The position numbers and the translations under genes were made by a program. Under the pieces are notes generated by a model that had not been told where the DNA came from, made no database searches, and saw only the letters and a program-made list of their open reading frames with translations. 64,000 bases of DNA from Caproicibacterium amylolyticum (GTDB lineage: Bacteria; Bacillota; Clostridia; Oscillospirales; Acutalibacteraceae). The first letter of the stretch is position 1; every line of letters begins with the position of its first letter. Positions 50,904 to 59,184 of the stretch are shown here, one piece after another. The stretch covers positions 2,356,001 to 2,420,000 of the forward strand of contig NZ_CP060696.1 of NCBI RefSeq assembly GCF_014467055.1, in the 5' to 3' direction.

Positions 50904-51200
50904 CTACTTTAAAATTAATACCAGTACCGCACCAACCAATCCGGTGGAAACCGCACTAATCACCGCGTTCACCAGCTGACCCCACCGGCCGCCCGGCTGT
51001 TCGGTCAAAATGGAAAGGCTTTGCTTTACTTCTCCCATGTCCGTTTTCATGTTCTCCATCTCTTTCTGTGTTGCCGCCATTGCTTCCGCAAGCAAATGAA
51101 CATCCTTGACGTCCTCCTCCAAACGGTCCAGCCGGTGGTGTGCCGCCTTGGCACTTTGCAAAGCCACCAGCGCGGTTTCCGGCTGTGTATCCTGCTCCAT
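50904..51200 (-). CDS. XhlA-like holin-associated protein
   Basis: A 98-residue protein: a long coiled coil (about 14-65, DRLEEDVKDVHLLAEAMAAT then KEMENMKTDMGEVKQSLSI) and one C-terminal membrane helix (about 78-97). This is the XhlA/hemolysin-XhlA layout found beside holins in PBSX-like prophages. GAGGGGG precedes the ATG at 51200. Confidence 0.75.
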   Translation of the reverse strand: MEQDTQPETALVALQSAKAAHHRLDRLEEDVKDVHLLAEAMAATQKEMENMKTDMGEVKQSLSILTEQPGGRWGQLVNAVISAVSTGLVGAVLVLILK

Positions 51201-51319
51201 GTTTTCACCCCCTCTGCTTCACCGCGGAAAGCCGGAGGAAAATTAGCCCCCGGCGGCTAATTCTGAAAAAACTTTTGCTGTTTCTCCGAAAACGGAAAGT
51301 AGCTTCAAAATGCCGCAAT

Positions 51320-51331
51320 GCCTTGCAAGGC
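51320..51331. promoter_or_regulatory. Candidate RpiR operator before ROK kinase
   Basis: Perfect 12-bp palindrome GCCTTGCAAGGC, 57 bp before the kinase start. It differs only in symmetrical positions 3 and 10 from the palindrome over the GH20 promoter (62490-62501). Confidence 0.5.
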
Positions 51332-51388
51332 AGGCATTTTTGCGCGATAATAAATTGAAAACAATTTTCCCGCAGGAGGTGCTCTTTT

Positions 51389-52270
51389 TTGAAAATCGCC
51401 GCACTGGACATTGGCGGAACCGCAGTGAAATCCTGCCTTTACACCGCCGGTACGCCCCTCACGAAAAACGATATTTCTGAAACACCGACCAATGCTTCGC
51501 TCGGTGCGGAAACGCTTATGAACACCGTAAAACAGATTCTGGCGAACATGGGCCGCTTTGACCGCATTGCAGTCAGCACTGCCGGCCAAGTCGACCCTGT
51601 TTCCGGCTCTATTCTGTTTGCGACGGACAATCTGCCCGGCTACACCGGCACACCGGTGAAAAAGTTGCTAGAGCAGACTTTTGGCGTACCAACCGCTGTG
51701 GAAAACGACGTAAATTCCGCCGCACTCGGCGAAGCCTTTTTCGGCGCAGGCAAAGACAGCGGCAGCTTTCTGTGCCTGACCTACGGCACCGGCATTGGCG
51801 GTGCGATTGTGCATGACGGTGAAATTTTTCACGGCAGCTCCTGTGCTGCCGGAGAATTTGGGCACATCCTCACCCATGCGGGCGGGCTGCCCTGCACCTG
51901 CGGCGGGCACGGCTGCTACGAAGCGTATGCTTCCACAGGGGCGCTGTGCCGCCGTGTGCAGGAAAGCACTGGCTTTTCCCTTTCCGGCCGCGAGATTTTC
52001 TCCCGATTGGAGGATGTGCAGATAAAACAAATTGTGTTGGACTGGATTGATGAAATTGTCTGGGGGCTGGTGTCCCTCATCCACGCGTTTAACCCGCCGT
52101 GCATCGTCCTCGGCGGCGGTGTGATGGACGCGCCGCTGATTCTGCCCCTCATCCGCGAAAAGCTGCCGCAGTACCTAATGCCAAACCACCGCGCGGTTCG
52201 CATCGAGCGTGCAGCACTTGGCAACACCGCCGGACTGCTGGGTGCTGTTCATCTTGCAGAAATACTTTGA
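51389..52270 (+). CDS. ROK family sugar kinase (probable N-acetylmannosamine or glucose kinase)
   Basis: A 293-residue kinase of the ROK family. The ATP loop is LDIGGTAVKSCLY (residues 5-17), the catalytic acidic motif is ENDVNSAALGE (about 107), and the zinc site is HILTHAGGLPCTCGGHGCYE (about 154-173), with GGGVMDAP near 241. TTG start at 51389 with GGAGGT upstream. It converges on a nanE operon, so N-acetylmannosamine kinase (NanK-type) is the best guess. Glucokinase cannot be excluded. Confidence 0.88.
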   Translation: MKIAALDIGGTAVKSCLYTAGTPLTKNDISETPTNASLGAETLMNTVKQILANMGRFDRIAVSTAGQVDPVSGSILFATDNLPGYTGTPVKKLLEQTFGVPTAVENDVNSAALGEAFFGAGKDSGSFLCLTYGTGIGGAIVHDGEIFHGSSCAAGEFGHILTHAGGLPCTCGGHGCYEAYASTGALCRRVQESTGFSLSGREIFSRLEDVQIKQIVLDWIDEIVWGLVSLIHAFNPPCIVLGGGVMDAPLILPLIREKLPQYLMPNHRAVRIERAALGNTAGLLGAVHLAEIL

Positions 52271-52278
52271 ATGATGCA

Positions 52279-52327
52279 GAAACGGACTGCCGTGCAAATA
52301 TTGCTGCGGCAGTCCGTTTCACTTTTC
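52279..52327 (+). terminator. Terminator of ROK kinase gene
   Basis: Perfect 14-bp stem GAAACGGACTGCCG/CGGCAGTCCGTTTC (52279-52292, 52307-52320) followed by ACTTTTC. Confidence 0.85.
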
Positions 52328-52718
52328 ATTTATCCCATTACTATGCCGCTGCGCATAAAGTCGGAACCTAAATATGCCTTCTGCATGCCAAGCCGCGGGC
52401 TTCCGCCGTAAAGCGCCAGCAGTTGCAGTACCACTGCTTAATTAACCCAATGGATTCGTGCAGGTTCTCTTTACTGCCACTGTACGTCCGCATTGGCGGC
52501 TGCCATCTGCTGCAGGACTGTTTTGCACAGACTTTTACACAGGTTCTCATCAGGATTTCACTCCTCCCTGTTGTCCGAAAACTTTCCGGATGAACAACGG
52601 TCGCCGCACTTACCAACCGCAAAGCCGCCGGAAAATTCCGGCGCACAAAATTCGATTCTTTACGACTGCAGTCCATAATATGCCCGCACACCCGTTCCGG
52701 ACACTTTTTCAACTTTGC
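52328..52718. other. Intergenic region between convergent operons
   Basis: About 390 bp between two terminators. A minus-strand frame crosses it (52862 to 52368) but runs through the nanE terminator and has no well-placed ribosome site. A short coding-like end (KTVLQQMAAANADVQWQ, about 52480-52550 minus) lacks a start. I regard it as relic or noise. Confidence 0.45.
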
Positions 52719-52763
52719 AAAAAAGACCGCACCGCAGGTTTTCCATGCGGTGCGGTCTTTTTT
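52719..52763. terminator. Terminator of amino-sugar operon
   Basis: Perfect 17-bp stem AAAAAAGACCGCACCGC (52719-52735) with 52747-52763; loop of 11. T-runs on both strands. Confidence 0.93.
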
Positions 52764-52846
52764 TGCTTTCCGTGCTTTCCTTAAAAAGCGATTAAGGTTA
52801 ATTCTCCTGAATACAAAATGCGGTTTTCTCTTGTTTTGCTGTCTGT

Positions 52847-53569
52847 TCAGGCACGCATGCATTCATGACAGTCGTGCAGACTCTGAATTGCCTGCACATA
52901 GCGGCGGGTAATCTCACGCGGGCGGGTAATCGCGGTACCGATAACCGCAGCGAAAGCGTTTTCAGAAAACGCGCGCTTCAAATCCTCGGCTTCCCAAATA
53001 CCGCCTTCCGCAATGACCGGAATCTCCAGCTCTTTTACCAACCGGCCCACAAGCTGCAGGTTCGGCAGCGGTGTATCCTTGGTGTTTTCCGTATATCCGC
53101 ACAGTGTGGTGCTGATAATGTCAAAGCCGATTTCCTGCGCATGTACGCCCTCTTCAAAGGTCGCGCAATCCGCCATGAACAGCTGCTCGGGGTACTTTGC
53201 ACGAATACGGGCAAAAAAGGAATCCAGTGTTTCACCGTTGGGGCGCAGACGGTTGGTTGCGTCCATGGCGATTACCTCCGGGTGCTCCGCAGCCAGCAGG
53301 TCGACTTCTTCCTCCGTCGGTGTAATGTAAATAGCAGAATCCGCGTAGTCCTTTTTGTACAGCGCAAGCACCGGCAAATCTACCGTATTCTTAATCTCAT
53401 GAATATCCTCCGGTGTGTTGGCACGAATGCCGACCGCGCCGCCCTGCATCGCTGCATAGGCCATTCGCCCCATGATATAGGAGCTGTGCAGCGGCTCCTC
53501 CGGCAGTGCCTGACAGGAAACAATCAGCCCTCCGCACAGTGCGTGCAGGATCTCTTCCTTTGTTTTCAT
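52847..53569 (-). CDS. nanE: N-acetylmannosamine-6-phosphate 2-epimerase
   Basis: A 240-residue TIM-barrel enzyme that turns ManNAc-6-phosphate into GlcNAc-6-phosphate. Family features: GGLIVSCQALPEEPLH (N-terminal, about 13-28), GGAVGIRANTPEDI (about 43), LALYKKDY (catalytic lysine, about 70), MADCATFEEGVHA (about 131) and IAEGGIW (about 187). It is the last gene of the minus-strand operon and overlaps the DUF4127 gene by four bases (ATGA). Confidence 0.95.
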   Translation of the reverse strand: MKTKEEILHALCGGLIVSCQALPEEPLHSSYIMGRMAYAAMQGGAVGIRANTPEDIHEIKNTVDLPVLALYKKDYADSAIYITPTEEEVDLLAAEHPEVIAMDATNRLRPNGETLDSFFARIRAKYPEQLFMADCATFEEGVHAQEIGFDIISTTLCGYTENTKDTPLPNLQLVGRLVKELEIPVIAEGGIWEAEDLKRAFSENAFAAVIGTAITRPREITRRYVQAIQSLHDCHECMRA

Positions 53570-55086
53570 GACTGTTCTCCCTTCCTTGTATCCGTATAGA
53601 CTGCTTCCACGCCGACCTCAAACATCCGGCGCCATGGCATCCACACTTTTTGGAGCTTGACTTTCTGCGAAATCGTGGGCATATATTCCCGTATAAATGC
53701 CTCAAGGCCATCAAAAACAAGTTTGCTGACAGTACCCTGCTGCTCCTGAACGTCAAAGTAGTTCATTCCGTACTTTTCCAGCACGCCGTTCACCTGCCAG
53801 CGCACCAGCGCGCAGTAGCCGGCATCCTCAATGTAGCGTTCTGCCAGAAAGTTTTGATGCTCCGGCGTACAGCCGCTGTGAAAAACATCCACACCCTCCG
53901 CAATGGCGGTTCCCAGTGTGTTGGCAGAGGTATTCCAACCTGCATAACCTGCCACTTTGTCCAGCAGGCCGCAGGCGTTCAGCATACTAATCAGCTGCAG
54001 TTCCCCGCCGTTGCCGTAAGCATTGTCTGCAATGGTGACGATTTTTCCCTCTTTTACACGTTCGCAGAGAAAATCAAGCAATTCCGGCATGCAGCGCTCC
54101 ACGCAATAGCCCTTTGCTGTGGATGGCTGGTTGACCGCTTCTTCAATTTTCTCCGCGGGTGCTGTGACTGCTAAAATAATGTCCGCAGATTCATAGGTAT
54201 CCGCAAACTGGCATCCCGCGGCAAGGATCTGGTAACGGATGGTATTATCCAGCGAATTGCCCTCATAGATTGGCAGCACACTTTTGGCACCCTCACTGGC
54301 GTACTTCACATACACCTTTGGCTTGGTGCCACTCATATGGTTCACCATGCGGGACAAGAGCGTCATGCCTACTTCATCCGCGCCGGGGTACATGAGAATT
54401 TTGGTCTGCAAGTGCTCCTGCATAATTTTTTCCCGCACATCCTGCTGATCCATGGCAGCATAGCCATAAGCGGCGGAATCGTCCTGCGGAATAATCAGCA
54501 TGTCGAGGATACCCTCTTTGACATAGCGGATCATCAGGTAATTCATCTCGCGGTTGCACTCTCGGCGGGAAACATAATCGGTCAGTTCCTTTTCGTCAAT
54601 CTTTTTCAGCACAGACTTCAGCTGCTGCTCCTGGCACAATCCAAGCCGGCTGCGGTGCAGCGCTTCACCCGCCTGATGAATCAGCGCGCCGCTGTGTTCA
54701 TAATAATCCGGCTCCTCGTCACTGCTGGAGTAACTGGGGCAGCGCATAATGCACTGAAAACCGTAAATTAAAATATCCGGATTTTCCTGCCGCACTTTTC
54801 GCAGAACCGCCGCCAGCTTTGTAAGCTGTGCCGCTTCGCTGTGGTGCAGCCGGGACGGCACCAGCCCACCGTACAGCAGCATATCAATGGAAACGACCAG
54901 TCCCTGTGCGCCCCTGCATTCTTTTTTCAGGAAATCTGCTAATGCATGCACATCGGCAGGTTCCTTTTTATTTCCCAGTTTTTCCGGCTTTACGATTTGG
55001 AAATCACCATGTGAAAACAGCTTTTCCGGAAAAGCATAATTGCAGGGACGTTCATCAAGCGGTAAAAATACAATTTTCTTTTTCAT
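53566..55086 (-). CDS. DUF4127 family protein
   Basis: A 506-residue protein of unknown function (DUF4127). It begins KKKIVFLPLDERPCNYAFPE, and further conserved-looking blocks are SIDMLLYGGLVPSR (about 66), IIPQDDSAAYG (about 200), YPGADEVGMTLLSR (about 231), IADNAYGNGGE (about 359) and WNTSANTLGTAIA (about 387). No signal peptide or helix, so cytoplasmic. The many Asp, Asn and Gly blocks suggest an enzyme. It overlaps nanE and the fusion gene by four bases each, so its product is made in step with both. Confidence 0.88.
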   Translation of the reverse strand: MKKKIVFLPLDERPCNYAFPEKLFSHGDFQIVKPEKLGNKKEPADVHALADFLKKECRGAQGLVVSIDMLLYGGLVPSRLHHSEAAQLTKLAAVLRKVRQENPDILIYGFQCIMRCPSYSSSDEEPDYYEHSGALIHQAGEALHRSRLGLCQEQQLKSVLKKIDEKELTDYVSRRECNREMNYLMIRYVKEGILDMLIIPQDDSAAYGYAAMDQQDVREKIMQEHLQTKILMYPGADEVGMTLLSRMVNHMSGTKPKVYVKYASEGAKSVLPIYEGNSLDNTIRYQILAAGCQFADTYESADIILAVTAPAEKIEEAVNQPSTAKGYCVERCMPELLDFLCERVKEGKIVTIADNAYGNGGELQLISMLNACGLLDKVAGYAGWNTSANTLGTAIAEGVDVFHSGCTPEHQNFLAERYIEDAGYCALVRWQVNGVLEKYGMNYFDVQEQQGTVSKLVFDGLEAFIREYMPTISQKVKLQKVWMPWRRMFEVGVEAVYTDTRKGEQS

Positions 55087-57248
55087 TTTTCATGCACCTG
55101 CTTATAGCTTCCGCGGTAGGTTCTCACCGGCTGAAAGCCGAACTTTCCGTAAAAATCTTTCAGTATGGTCCAGTCAATGCAGATTTCCTTTGCGCCCAGT
55201 GAGCGCAGATGCACCAATGACTGTCGCTGAATGTAGTCTCCGGCGCTGTGGCCGCGCACCGCTTTTGCGATACCGATGGGGCCAAGCCCGCCGTAACCGT
55301 CCTCAGTAACAGAAACATGGCAGAAACCCTGTATCTGCCCTGCTTTGTCCTTCATGACAACGAAGTACGGCTCCTGTCCGCCAAGTGCCAGCTGCTCACG
55401 TGCTTCCAGCGCCCAGCGGCCCGGAAATTCCCTGTCCAAAAACGCAAAGAGCGCTTCTTTTTCCACCGGGCACAGCTGTTCTGTTGAAAACTTTTTTTCA
55501 AACGGCAGTGTGTCGAAATCATCAATCCATGCATTGTGTACAATATCCGCAGTCAGGTCATAGTGGTCTTCAAAATTATTGGTACAGCCAAGGTTTGCAA
55601 AGAACCGCAGCTTTTCTGGCGTTGGAGCGGGAATACCGGAGAAGAAATTGCTGAACTCCTGTCCAAGGAAAATTTTCTTTACGCCGTTTTTTTGCAGCGC
55701 CTTTTCGCAGGCAAAGAACAGTTGTGTACCAAACCCGCGCCCCTGGAGCGCGGGTTCCACCAGCAATGCGCTCAGGCAGCCGGCATCCTGATAAATATCC
55801 ACATCTTCGTGGAAAACCTTGCCCACAACTGCGCCAATCAGCGTTCCGTCCTGCTTTTTCAGCACGAAAGACGCTTCTTCGCAATAATCGCCGTCCCCGA
55901 AAATGCGTTCTGTAAGCACGTTTTGCGTTACGGCAAATTCCGGCGGGAAGCAGCGCCCCCACAGGGCACCCAGCCGTGAGATGTCTTCCCGGCGCAGCAG
56001 GGAAAGCTGCGGCACAGTTTCGGCATCCATTCCCACCAGCGGCCACCAGTTGTTTTCTTCCAGATAAGAAAGGTCAAACAGCATGCAGCCACTGGAGCGT
56101 TCAAAGCACATATGCACAGCATCAGTCATTGCAGGAAGGTCATCTGTATACTGCTGCAAAAACAGTCCGCCCGTTACCGGGACTGCGCCTTTTGTTACCT
56201 GCGCCGCCATGCGTGCGGAACCCTCTACACTGTACCACCAAGCAGGTCTGCCGTTTGCGGCAGCTTCCGCTTCACTTACCTCTGGATAATAGAATCCGGA
56301 AAGCAAACCATCCAGCAGCTGTGCATAACCTGTCCTGCTGTAAGCTTCCGCGTCCACCCAGGGGTACTCATCCTTTGGCACATACTGCGAGGAAGCCCAG
56401 TTCGCACCGACCTGATGGTAAAGCGGATACCATGAACCTGTATAATCCAGAAAACGGATTTTACCGTTTCGTTCGTCTACATGCGTGCGCACCTGTTCCA
56501 TAAAGTGCTTAACGGTTTGCGCACGGAATTCCAGAAAGCTGCCAAAATCCTCGCCCGGCTGCAGCTCAAGACCGTTTTCGCCGCTGACCAGTTTGTAAAT
56601 AGATTCGGGCCATGCCGCGCATGGTCTGCCCAAAAAATCTTCCATCTTTTCGCGCGTCAATGCTCCGAAATCGGAGCTTAACCCAACGTAACGCACGCGG
56701 TCCAGTGCAATGCCGTCAATTTCGTAATTGTCCATCAGTTCATCCAGCAGGGAAAGCGCGTAGCCGCACACTTCCTCATTTGCCGGATTTACAAAAACTT
56801 CGCCAAAGTCATCGATACTGCCCAGTGTCTGCAAAGGCGTGGCGTCGGTCACCGACTGCAGGCGGCTGTTTCCGGCTGTGTCCAGTCCATAAACGGTGGT
56901 CTGCCAGTCCGGATGCTTCAGCCCGTTCATTTCGGGATGCGGATGCTTTTTGTTGCCCTCTGCAAAAACATCAATGGAAACATAGCAGCGCATTCCAAGT
57001 TCTTTCAAAATCTGCAGACACTGCGCGAGGTAGTCCGTGCCCGCTTCAAAAGCAGGGTCATACTCCGCATAGTGCGGGGCTAGGTGACTGTTGTAAATGG
57101 CAAAGCCGCTGGTGTCTTTTACGCTCAGAATTACAGAGCCGATGCCGGCGCGTGCGCACTTCTGCATTTCGCTGCGAAAGCGCTCCGGATTCCGGATGGC
57201 CTCTTTGTTTGCCTGAATCTCAATCCATACATAATATTCCGGGTACAT
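55083..57248 (-). CDS. GH10-like hydrolase domain fused to two GNAT domains
   Basis: A 721-residue three-domain protein. Residues about 1-420 are a TIM barrel of the GHL10 (PF02638-like) kind: VWIEIQANKEAIRNP at the start, YEIDGIALDRVRYVGL (about 176-191), RFLDYTGSWYP (about 262). Residues about 425-590 are a GNAT with LLVEPALQGRGFGTQLFFAC (about 500-519). Residues about 600-721 are a second GNAT with GIAKAVRGHSAGDYIQRQSL and DFYGKFGFQPVR. No signal peptide. GGAGAGG precedes ATG 57248. It overlaps DUF4127 and lies 12 bp after the permease gene. A hydrolase-acetyltransferase fusion inside an amino-sugar operon may deacylate, cleave or re-acetylate imported sugars; this is inference. Confidence 0.85.
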   Translation of the reverse strand: MYPEYYVWIEIQANKEAIRNPERFRSEMQKCARAGIGSVILSVKDTSGFAIYNSHLAPHYAEYDPAFEAGTDYLAQCLQILKELGMRCYVSIDVFAEGNKKHPHPEMNGLKHPDWQTTVYGLDTAGNSRLQSVTDATPLQTLGSIDDFGEVFVNPANEEVCGYALSLLDELMDNYEIDGIALDRVRYVGLSSDFGALTREKMEDFLGRPCAAWPESIYKLVSGENGLELQPGEDFGSFLEFRAQTVKHFMEQVRTHVDERNGKIRFLDYTGSWYPLYHQVGANWASSQYVPKDEYPWVDAEAYSRTGYAQLLDGLLSGFYYPEVSEAEAAANGRPAWWYSVEGSARMAAQVTKGAVPVTGGLFLQQYTDDLPAMTDAVHMCFERSSGCMLFDLSYLEENNWWPLVGMDAETVPQLSLLRREDISRLGALWGRCFPPEFAVTQNVLTERIFGDGDYCEEASFVLKKQDGTLIGAVVGKVFHEDVDIYQDAGCLSALLVEPALQGRGFGTQLFFACEKALQKNGVKKIFLGQEFSNFFSGIPAPTPEKLRFFANLGCTNNFEDHYDLTADIVHNAWIDDFDTLPFEKKFSTEQLCPVEKEALFAFLDREFPGRWALEAREQLALGGQEPYFVVMKDKAGQIQGFCHVSVTEDGYGGLGPIGIAKAVRGHSAGDYIQRQSLVHLRSLGAKEICIDWTILKDFYGKFGFQPVRTYRGSYKQVHEK

Positions 57249-57260
57249 ACAAGCCTCTCC

Positions 57261-58118
57261 TTATCCTTTGATTGCGCCGCTGACGGCCTCAATGTAGTTC
57301 TTCTGGCAAAGGACAAATACAATGATAACCGGAATAATCGAAATAATAGCGCCAGCAGCAATGTAGCCAAATTTGTAGTTAAAGGAGCCGTTCAGATACT
57401 GCAAAGCGGTTGCCAGCGGATACTTTGCGGGATCCTGCAGAACAATGACAGGCCACAGGAATTCATTCCACTTGCTGATGAAGTCAAAGATAACGACTGT
57501 GCTGATGGTCGGCATAATGCCCGGCACCATAATCTGTCCCCAGATACGTGTTTCACGTGCGCCGTCAATACGGGAAGCTTCAATCAGCTCTTTCGGCACA
57601 CCCAAGTACGCCTGCCGCAGCAAAATGATGCTGAAAACCTTAACAGCACCCGGGATAATCGCGCCGGTCAGTGTGTTGAGCAGATGTGCGGAAGAAATGG
57701 TCAGGTAGTTAATGACCATGCCTGCTGCCGCCGGAATAATCATGGAAGCAATGAGCAGGCTCATAATCGCGTTTTTGCCCTTAAACTTCATACAGGCCAG
57801 CGGGTAAGCACACAGCGCGGAAAACACTACGTCCAGTGCAATGCTCGCCACGGTCATAATCACGGTGTTCATCAGGTACTGCGGTACGGAAAGGAAATTC
57901 CACACGCCAAGGTAATTGTCAAACGTCGGCGCAGTTGGCAGGAAGTTCAGGTCATAGATGTTCTGACCGGATTTGAAAGAAGCACTCAGCATCCAGAGGA
58001 ACGGACCCGCACAGACCACTGCAATCAGAACAAGCATTAAGTACGTTAAAATCATCTTTACAATCTTAGCGCCTTTGCGCCGCCGGTGAATCACTGCGGT
58101 ATTTACTGCATTTTTCAT
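57261..58118 (-). CDS. Carbohydrate ABC permease, MalG type
   Basis: A 285-residue permease with six helices and the EAA loop LIEASRIDGARETRIWGQI followed by VPGIMP (about 178-203). It pairs with the MalF-type permease three bases upstream. No ATPase gene is present, so a shared housekeeping sugar ATPase (MsmX-like) is expected (family knowledge). Confidence 0.93.
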   Translation of the reverse strand: MKNAVNTAVIHRRRKGAKIVKMILTYLMLVLIAVVCAGPFLWMLSASFKSGQNIYDLNFLPTAPTFDNYLGVWNFLSVPQYLMNTVIMTVASIALDVVFSALCAYPLACMKFKGKNAIMSLLIASMIIPAAAGMVINYLTISSAHLLNTLTGAIIPGAVKVFSIILLRQAYLGVPKELIEASRIDGARETRIWGQIMVPGIMPTISTVVIFDFISKWNEFLWPVIVLQDPAKYPLATALQYLNGSFNYKFGYIAAGAIISIIPVIIVFVLCQKNYIEAVSGAIKG

Positions 58119-58121
58119 CTG

Positions 58122-59054
58122 TCAGTCCTCCTCTGATTTTTTGCCGTACAGGAATACAAAGATACTGAAAACACCAGTGACCAGTGCCTGAATGAAGCCA
58201 ATGGCAGCAGAGTAGCCAAACTGGAAGTCATTGAATGCCTTTATATAGGAATAGTAGTTGATAACCATTGTTGCGTTATCCGGGCCGCCCTTGGTCAGCA
58301 CGAACACTGCGTCAAACACACCGACTGCGGAAATAACAGAGTTCAGCGTGCAGAACCAGATGTAGGGCTTGAGCAGCGGCAGCTTTACCTTAAAGAACGC
58401 TACCACCGGGTTCGCGCCGTCCACCATGGCCGCTTCCTCAACATCGTGCGGAACGGACTGCAGGCCGGCAAGGTACATCATCATGTAGTAGCCCAGGCCT
58501 TGCCAAATCGTAATAAACATAATGCACAGCATGGCGGTTTTGCTGTCGTTCAAAAAGCCCAGCGGTGTTTTAATCGCACCCGCATTCAGCAGCAGGGTGT
58601 TAATGAGGCCGTTCGGGTCAAAGATGAAACCCCACATGATGGAAACAGCCACCATGGAAGTAACCACAGGAATGTAGAACAGTGTACGAAACACGGTAAT
58701 GCCGCGAATCTTCCGGTTTACAAGGACTGCCAGCAAAATAGAAAGAATCTGGATGATTGGCACCACCACGATGAAAATAATCGTGTTGACCATGGCAATC
58801 TGGAAGTCGCGGTCCGCAAAGGCCTCCTGAAAGTTCTGCAGCCCCACGAATTTGGTTTCACCCAGTACGGAATAGTCCATAAACATCAGCGGCAGGCTGC
58901 CGACAATCGGTGCGAACACAAAGATTGCCAGCATGATAAGTGCCGGTGCCATAAACAGGTATGCACGCAGCGTTTCCCGTGCAGCGGACGTTTTTAGCAG
59001 CCGCCGTGAGCTTTTGGGCGGCGTCACAGCATTTGCGGTGCTTGTAGTCCTCAT
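58122..59054 (-). CDS. Carbohydrate ABC permease, MalF type
   Basis: A 310-residue permease with a hydrophilic basic N-terminus, six helices, and the EAA loop DVEEAAMVDGANPVVAFFKV near 212-231. Start at ATG 59054 with AGGAGG upstream; the frame extends to 59087 without a site. A hairpin (59074-59113) separates it from the binding-protein gene. Confidence 0.93.
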   Translation of the reverse strand: MRTTSTANAVTPPKSSRRLLKTSAARETLRAYLFMAPALIMLAIFVFAPIVGSLPLMFMDYSVLGETKFVGLQNFQEAFADRDFQIAMVNTIIFIVVVPIIQILSILLAVLVNRKIRGITVFRTLFYIPVVTSMVAVSIMWGFIFDPNGLINTLLLNAGAIKTPLGFLNDSKTAMLCIMFITIWQGLGYYMMMYLAGLQSVPHDVEEAAMVDGANPVVAFFKVKLPLLKPYIWFCTLNSVISAVGVFDAVFVLTKGGPDNATMVINYYSYIKAFNDFQFGYSAAIGFIQALVTGVFSIFVFLYGKKSEED

Positions 59055-59073
59055 AAAAATACCTCCTGATAAA

Positions 59074-59113
59074 ACAATCTGTTTCAAGCACCCAGGCGCC
59101 TGAAACAGATTGT
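59074..59113 (-). terminator. Internal hairpin between binding protein and permease genes
   Basis: Perfect 13-bp stem (59074-59086 with 59101-59113; ACAATCTGTTTCA and complement), 14-base loop, then TTTTATC on the minus strand. Placed where partial termination or 3' protection would raise the amount of binding protein over permease. Confidence 0.75.
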
Positions 59114-59184
59114 CAAAACTAATATTGCTCTGCGTCTGTAAAAGCCTTTGCTTGAGCTGCCCGCATGCGGACAGAGACTTCCGC

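Noticed and set aside
52368..52862. 164-codon minus-strand open frame
   Set aside because: It runs through a strong terminator and the end of nanE, has no ribosome site, and its residues look random.
36913..57261. Sixteen-base match TACATACAAGCCTCTC near 36913 and 57246
   Set aside because: At 57246 it is only the ribosome site and start of the fusion gene; the other copy has no gene attached. Probably chance.
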